A stretch of DNA of 14,396 nt from an uncultured beta proteobacterium (GTDB lineage Bacteria; Pseudomonadota; Gammaproteobacteria; Burkholderiales; Rhodocyclaceae). The DNA lies in assembly GCA_903917505.1 (NCBI GenBank), contig CAIXAY010000498.1, positions 1 to 14,396 on the forward strand. The letters are read 5' to 3'. Below, piece after piece: positions 7,228-14,396 of the stretch; positions within the stretch are counted from its first letter, which is position 1; every line of letters begins with the position of its first letter. The translations under genes and the position numbers were made by a program. The notes below the pieces were generated by a model, which saw only the letters and a program-made list of their open reading frames with translations, made no database searches and was not told the origin of the DNA.

Positions 7228-8694
7228 ATGTCAACGATTGCGGCAACACTTGACGATTCAAAAGGAAGCACGCTGTCTCATGCTAGCGACAGGAAGAAAC
7301 TGGTCTGTCTGTTCATCGGCCTGGCGGTCCTCGGCCTCGCGCTGATCGTTCCGGTTCCGGCCGGCCTGAAGCCGGTCGCCATCTACACGGTGGGCGTCAT
7401 GGCGGCGACGGTCTTCTGGTGGATCACCGAGGCGATGCCGGTGCCGGTGACGGCGCTGATGGTGCCGGTGCTGCTGCATGTGATGGGCATCGTGCCGCTC
7501 AACAAGGCGATCACCCAGAGCTTCGGCGACGGCATGGTGCCTTTTTTGATCGGCGTGCTGGTGCTTTCCGTGGCGCTGACGCAATCGGGCCTCGGCAAGC
7601 GCATGACCTATCTGCTGTTGTCCTTGTCGGGTGTCAAGGTCAGCCGCGTGGTCGGCATCTTTCTGTTCTTTTCCTACGCCGTCTCGATGTTCATCACCGA
7701 CGTGGCGGTGGTGGCGATGATGCTGCCGATCACGATTTCGCTGCTCAGGTCGGCCAACGCCGAGCCCGGCAAGAGCAACTTCGGCCGCGCCATGATGATG
7801 GCCATCATGTTCGGGTCGACGCTGGGCGGCATCGCCACGCCGTCGGGCGTTTCGGCGAACATCATCGCCATCGGCTTCCTGGCGCGCAATGCCCACATCG
7901 ATATCTCCTTCCTGCAATGGACGATGATCGCCACGCCGATTTCGCTGGCGATTGCCTTCGTGGCGTGGGGACTGATCATGCGCCTGTTCAAGCCCGAGTT
8001 TTCCGAGCTGCCCTTCGGCAAGGATTACATCACGCAGCAACTCAAGGAGATGGGCAGCTGGAAAACGACCGAAGTGTCGACGCTGATCGTTTTCCTGATC
8101 GCTATTGTCCTATGGCTGATCAGCGAATGGGTCAAGATCCCGATCGCCCTGGTCTCGCTGCTGCTGATCGGCCTGCTGGCTTTCCCGAAATACGGCGCGA
8201 TCAGCAACTGGCGTTCGATCGAGACGGCGATGGAGTGGGGCGCGCTGCTCTTGGTGGTCGGCGGCGTATGCCTGGGAATCGCCTGCACCGATAGCGGCCT
8301 CGCCAAATGGGCCGCAGAAAACCTGCTCGCGCCGATGGCCGCGCTCCCCGCACAGTTGCAGCCGATGGCCGTGACCCTACTCGTCGCCGTCGATTCGCTC
8401 GGTTTCTCAAGCTTCGGCGCGGCCGCTTCGGTAAACATTCCTTTCGTCATTTCCTACGCCCAGCAGCACGGCTTGCCGGTGATGACGCTGGTGCTGGCGA
8501 CGGCCTTCGCTTCGTCCACCCATTTCATCCTGGTGACCGAAAGCCCGTCCTTTGTGTTGCCCTACGCCTACGGCTACTTCAGTTTCAAGGACATGTTCAA
8601 GATCGGCTTCATCCTGACCCTGGTCAGCGCGCTGGTGATCGGTGTTGGGCTCGTCCTGTTCGGCATGCCCAGCGGCCTGCCGCTAGCCGGATAA
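7228..8694 (+). CDS. DASS/SLC13-family permease with divergent ion-site motifs
   Basis: A 488-residue integral membrane protein with a short polar N-terminus and roughly 11-13 hydrophobic stretches, from about residue 25 to 480. Family hallmarks of divalent anion:sodium symporters are present: WWITEAMPVPVTALMVPVLL (64-83), the repeat-1 loop near 150-170, GSTLGGIATPSG (196-207), and YGYFSFKDMFKIG (448-460). The two SNT signatures that bind Na+ and substrate carboxylates in characterised members are not conserved: repeat 1 reads ITD (156-158, before VAVVAMMLP) and repeat 2 reads SSF (394-396). The usual TPPN near the second hairpin reads TESPS. It is therefore probably an organic-anion transporter with altered coupling or substrate. 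It is the last gene of the plus-strand run, so it may import the pathway substrate or export a product. Confidence 0.87.
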   Translation: MSTIAATLDDSKGSTLSHASDRKKLVCLFIGLAVLGLALIVPVPAGLKPVAIYTVGVMAATVFWWITEAMPVPVTALMVPVLLHVMGIVPLNKAITQSFGDGMVPFLIGVLVLSVALTQSGLGKRMTYLLLSLSGVKVSRVVGIFLFFSYAVSMFITDVAVVAMMLPITISLLRSANAEPGKSNFGRAMMMAIMFGSTLGGIATPSGVSANIIAIGFLARNAHIDISFLQWTMIATPISLAIAFVAWGLIMRLFKPEFSELPFGKDYITQQLKEMGSWKTTEVSTLIVFLIAIVLWLISEWVKIPIALVSLLLIGLLAFPKYGAISNWRSIETAMEWGALLLVVGGVCLGIACTDSGLAKWAAENLLAPMAALPAQLQPMAVTLLVAVDSLGFSSFGAAASVNIPFVISYAQQHGLPVMTLVLATAFASSTHFILVTESPSFVLPYAYGYFSFKDMFKIGFILTLVSALVIGVGLVLFGMPSGLPLAG

Positions 8695-8718
8695 GAATTG
8701 TCGTCCCGGAGAAAGAAC

Positions 8719-8799
8719 GTCACCCCGGAATGCTTGAGTCCGGGCCCGGGACCCAGGATGTGCGCCAAAACCCTGGATTCCGGCGTTAGCCGGAATGAC
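8719..8799. repeat. Palindromic intergenic repeat between convergent operons, possible bidirectional terminator
   Basis: The 119-nt spacer between the permease and pccA stops holds an element bounded by GTCACCCCGG on the left and CCGGAATGAC on the right (imperfect terminal inverted repeat). Inside it are a perfect 8-bp stem, ATTCCGGC (8777-8784) with GCCGGAAT (8789-8796) around a GTTA loop; a 6-bp stem, CCCGGA (8724-8729) with TCCGGG (8739-8744); and a 5-bp CCAGG/CCTGG pair (8753-8757, 8772-8776). The GTCATTCCGGC...CTGGATTCC style is typical of dispersed palindromic repeats seen in many proteobacterial intergenic regions. Because both operons end here it could stop or stabilise transcripts from both sides. 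No T-tract follows the stems, so it is not a classic intrinsic terminator. Confidence 0.65.
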
Positions 8800-8813
8800 A
8801 ACGCGGCGATCGC

Positions 8814-10802
<1,989 letters not shown>

Positions 10803-10823
10803 GGAGGGCGCTCATGTGCGATT

Positions 10824-12356
<1,533 letters not shown>

Positions 12357-12368
12357 TTGGCATCCCCT

Positions 12369-12385
12369 CCCTGGTTGATCCAGGG
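12369..12385 (-). other. Small hairpin abutting the pccB ribosome binding site
   Basis: CCCTGG and CCAGGG form a perfect 6-bp stem around a 5-nt loop in the 51-nt meaB-pccB gap. On the minus-strand transcript the 3' arm overlaps the first bases of the GGAGGGG ribosome binding site (complement of 12364-12370). It might tune pccB translation; chance occurrence is possible. Confidence 0.3.
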
Positions 12386-12407
12386 TGAGTAGGATGCGCG
12401 AAGCCGG

Positions 12408-13412
12408 TCAATCGTGCAAGCTGTCCAGCAATTTATTTGCCGCGGCGCCGGGCGTCGTGCGCCCTCCGGCGACATCGGCGAGCAAGCCGGGCAAGGCCGC
12501 ATGCACCAGCGGGTGGGCGCGGAAATAATGACGCAGGCCGGAGTCGATCAGGCTCCACATCCAGTTGACCGCCTGGTGCCGGCGCTTGCCTTCGAATTCT
12601 CCGGTGGCGGACATCGCCGCCTGATAGCGCTCGATCTCGGCCCAGAACTCGGGGATGCCGCGCTTGGCCAGGGCGCTGACGGTGAGCACCGTCGGCCGCC
12701 AGTTGGGGCTGGCCGAGCGCAGCATGGTCAGCGCCGTGCGCATTTGCACCTTGGCGAATTCGGCGGCGCGCGCGTCGATGTCGGCCTTGTTGTAGACGAT
12801 CAGGTCGGCGATCTCGACGATGCCTTTCTTGATCGCCTGCAGGTCGTCGCCGGCGTTGGGCAGCTGCAGCAGGACAAACGCATCGACCATGCCGGCAACC
12901 GTCGTTTCCGACTGGCCGACCCCGACCGTCTCGACGATGATGACGTCAAATCCGGCGGCCTCGCAGACCAGCATCGCCTCGCGCGTCTTGTCGGCGACGC
13001 CGCCGAGCGTGCCGGCCGAGGGGCTGGGGCGGATGAAAGCGGCTTCCTGCTGGCAGAGCAGTTCCATGCGCGTCTTGTCGCCGAGGATGGAACCGCCGGA
13101 TACCGAAGAAGACGGATCGACGGCGAGCACGGCGACGCGCTTGCCGTTTTCAATCAGATGGATGCCGAGGGCTTCGATGAAGGTCGATTTGCCGGCACCG
13201 GGCGCGCCGGAGATGCCGACGCGTATGGTCTTGCCGGTGTGCGGCAAGAGCGCCGCCAGCACCTGCTGCGCGCGCGCCTGATGGTCGTCGCGCGTCGATT
13301 CGATGAGGGTGATGGTCTTGGCCAGCGCGCGCCGGTTCTTGGCCAGAACGCCGTCGACCAGCGACTGGTCGGCAGCGGCAAGCGGCACATCGGGCGTGCA
13401 GGTCACGTCCAT
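12408..13412 (-). CDS. meaB: MeaB/ArgK-type GTPase, methylmalonyl-CoA mutase chaperone
   Basis: A 334-residue G3E-family GTPase. Walker A is GAPGAGKST (69-77). The AVDPSSSVSGGSILGDKTRM segment (97-116) is diagnostic of MeaB/MMAA. The ETVGVGQSE switch region (161-169) and the guanine-specificity motif NKAD (208-211) follow. MeaB proteins bind methylmalonyl-CoA mutase, gate adenosylcobalamin loading and protect or reactivate the enzyme. Older annotations call this family ArgK or LAO/AO transport ATPase. An AAGGA ribosome binding site lies 6 nt before the ATG. It sits directly downstream of the mutase gene on the same strand, fitting this role, but a 140-nt gap with an inverted-repeat element separates them. 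Confidence 0.95.
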   Translation of the reverse strand: MDVTCTPDVPLAAADQSLVDGVLAKNRRALAKTITLIESTRDDHQARAQQVLAALLPHTGKTIRVGISGAPGAGKSTFIEALGIHLIENGKRVAVLAVDPSSSVSGGSILGDKTRMELLCQQEAAFIRPSPSAGTLGGVADKTREAMLVCEAAGFDVIIVETVGVGQSETTVAGMVDAFVLLQLPNAGDDLQAIKKGIVEIADLIVYNKADIDARAAEFAKVQMRTALTMLRSASPNWRPTVLTVSALAKRGIPEFWAEIERYQAAMSATGEFEGKRRHQAVNWMWSLIDSGLRHYFRAHPLVHAALPGLLADVAGGRTTPGAAANKLLDSLHD

Positions 13413-13438
13413 GAGGAATCCTTAAAAACTCGGTACGA

Positions 13439-13523
13439 AACCACAACGGGCACGACGGGCACGACGAAGAACGGATAAAAATCCAATCTCTCTTCCGTCG
13501 TGCACGCTGTGCCCGTCGTGGTT
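13439..13523. repeat. Imperfect inverted-repeat element between the mutase gene and meaB
   Basis: Two arms of about 33-37 nt face each other in the 140-nt gap. The left arm, beginning AACCACAACGGGCAC, is mirrored by the right arm, whose reverse complement begins AACCACGACGGGCAC. Both continue into a matching GCACGACG block after a mismatched stretch. The left arm also holds a tandem 9-mer, ACGGGCACG twice (13446-13463). A small GGAT-AAAA-ATCC stem (13473-13484) lies in the loop. This looks like a dispersed intergenic palindrome (REP/MITE-like). On the minus-strand transcript it would form a long hairpin 5' of meaB and could affect mRNA processing or partial termination. No open reading frame of note is in the gap. 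Confidence 0.65.
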
Positions 13524-13552
13524 AACTGCTTTTTCTACTTATGCCCCTGCAC

Positions 13553-14396
13553 TCAGGCGACGGCCTTGGCGCGCGCCTTGCGGATTTCAGCGAGCACCGT
13601 CGTGGCCGAATCCTCGATCCGTGTTCCCGGCCCGAAAATGGCTTTGGCGCCGGCCTTGAACAGGTAATCGTAATCCTGCGGCGGGATCACGCCGCCGGCG
13701 AAGACGATGATGTCGTCGGCGCCCTGGTCCTTGAGCGCCTGAACGAGTTCCGGCAGCAAGGTCTTGTGGCCGGCGGCCAGCGACGAAACGCCGATCGCGT
13801 GAACATCGTTCTCGACGGCAAGACGGGCAGCTTCAGCGGGCGTCTGGAAGAGCGGACCGACGTCGATGTCGAAACCGAGATCGGCAAAAGCCGTGGCCAC
13901 CACCTTGGCGCCGCGGTCGTGTCCGTCCTGGCCGAGCTTGGCGATCATGACGCGCGGCCGGCGGCCTTCCTCTTCGCTGAACTTCTCGATGTCGGCCTTG
14001 AGGCTTTCCCAGCTGCTGTTGCCTTCGACGACTGCGCCGTAAACGCCCGACACCGTCTGTTGCGTGGCGCGGAAGCGGCCGAAGACCTTCTCCAGCGCGT
14101 CGGAGACTTCGCCGACCGAGGCGCGCGCGCGTACCGCCTTGACGGTGAGGTCGAGCAGGTTGCCCTGGCCGCTCCTGGCGCATTCGGTCAGCGCCTCGAG
14201 CGCCTTCTGCACGGCGGCGCCGTCGCGGCTGGCGCGGATCTTCTTGAGGCGAACGATCTGCGAATCACGCACGGCGGCGTTGTCGATGTCGCGGAACTCG
14301 AGCGCGTCTTCCTTGGCGAGCTTGTACTTGTTGACGCCGACGATGACGTCCTTGCCCGAATCGATGCGCGCCTGCTTGTCGGCGGCGCAGGCTTCG
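13553..14396 (-). CDS. Methylmalonyl-CoA mutase, C-terminal part with B12-binding domain
   Basis: The frame is open to the right edge, giving the last 280 residues of a single-chain adenosylcobalamin-dependent mutase; the start lies outside the window. The first visible part ([18 protein letters not shown] ... [18 protein letters not shown]) is the end of the catalytic TIM-barrel region typical of methylmalonyl-CoA mutase. From about visible residue 147 comes the cobalamin domain with DGHDRG (157-162), where the histidine is the lower axial cobalt ligand. The [10 protein letters not shown] and GGVIPPQDY motifs that line the nucleotide tail follow. It converts (R)-methylmalonyl-CoA to succinyl-CoA. 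Neighbouring meaB, pccB and pccA complete the propionyl-CoA route, except the epimerase. A GTG at 14272 is internal. Isobutyryl-CoA or ethylmalonyl-CoA mutase is less likely given the neighbours. Confidence 0.94.
   Translation of the reverse strand, partial: EACAADKQARIDSGKDVIVGVNKYKLAKEDALEFRDIDNAAVRDSQIVRLKKIRASRDGAAVQKALEALTECARSGQGNLLDLTVKAVRARASVGEVSDALEKVFGRFRATQQTVSGVYGAVVEGNSSWESLKADIEKFSEEEGRRPRVMIAKLGQDGHDRGAKVVATAFADLGFDIDVGPLFQTPAEAARLAVENDVHAIGVSSLAAGHKTLLPELVQALKDQGADDIIVFAGGVIPPQDYDYLFKAGAKAIFGPGTRIEDSATTVLAEIRKARAKAVA

Noticed and set aside
8719..8799. CRISPR or tRNA-like structure in the convergent spacer
   Set aside because: No regularly spaced direct repeats and no cloverleaf; the signal is simple palindromes.
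12408..13412. Annotation as an arginine/ornithine transport ATPase (ArgK)
   Set aside because: Motifs and the neighbouring methylmalonyl-CoA mutase fit MeaB; the ArgK name is a historical misassignment of this family.

Overview
The window is GC-rich DNA with strong G/C at third codon positions and densely packed genes. Gene content (single-chain methylmalonyl-CoA mutase with MeaB and a two-subunit propionyl-CoA carboxylase, a CoxM/XdhB-type molybdenum hydroxylase, and dispersed palindromic intergenic repeats) suggests a betaproteobacterium, possibly of the Rhodocyclales. This assignment is inference from style and content; there is no rRNA or other taxonomic marker here.

Plus-strand block, 1-8694: a tight run of genes that reads like one catabolic operon. 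In order: the 3' end of a zinc-type alcohol dehydrogenase; a TIM-barrel sugar-phosphate isomerase/epimerase-like protein; the FAD subunit of a molybdenum hydroxylase; a [2Fe-2S] domain fused to the N-terminal half of the molybdopterin subunit; the C-terminal half of the molybdopterin subunit as a separate gene (ATGA overlap); an IolD-like ThDP enzyme; and a DASS/SLC13-type permease. Gaps are 37, 14, -8, -4, 79 and 77 nt. No regulator is present in the window.

Minus-strand block, 14396-8814: methylmalonyl-CoA mutase (3' part), the MeaB G-protein chaperone, propionyl-CoA carboxylase beta and alpha. This is the standard propionyl-CoA to succinyl-CoA route, lacking only the epimerase, which is not in the window. 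The two blocks converge on a 119-nt spacer occupied by a palindromic repeat element. A second inverted-repeat element separates the mutase gene from meaB.

The most interesting part is the plus-strand block. Its set of activities (alcohol oxidation, TIM-barrel isomerase/dehydratase/epimerase, water-derived oxygen insertion or aldehyde oxidation by Mo, ThDP-dependent C-C cleavage, organic anion transport) suggests a route that oxidises and cleaves a cyclic or polyhydroxylated compound. It resembles the logic of inositol or cyclohexane-1,2-diol degradation, but the gene set is neither of those. The substrate cannot be read from the sequence. The split molybdopterin subunit and a permease that lacks the family's SNT sodium/substrate motifs are the two most unusual molecular features.
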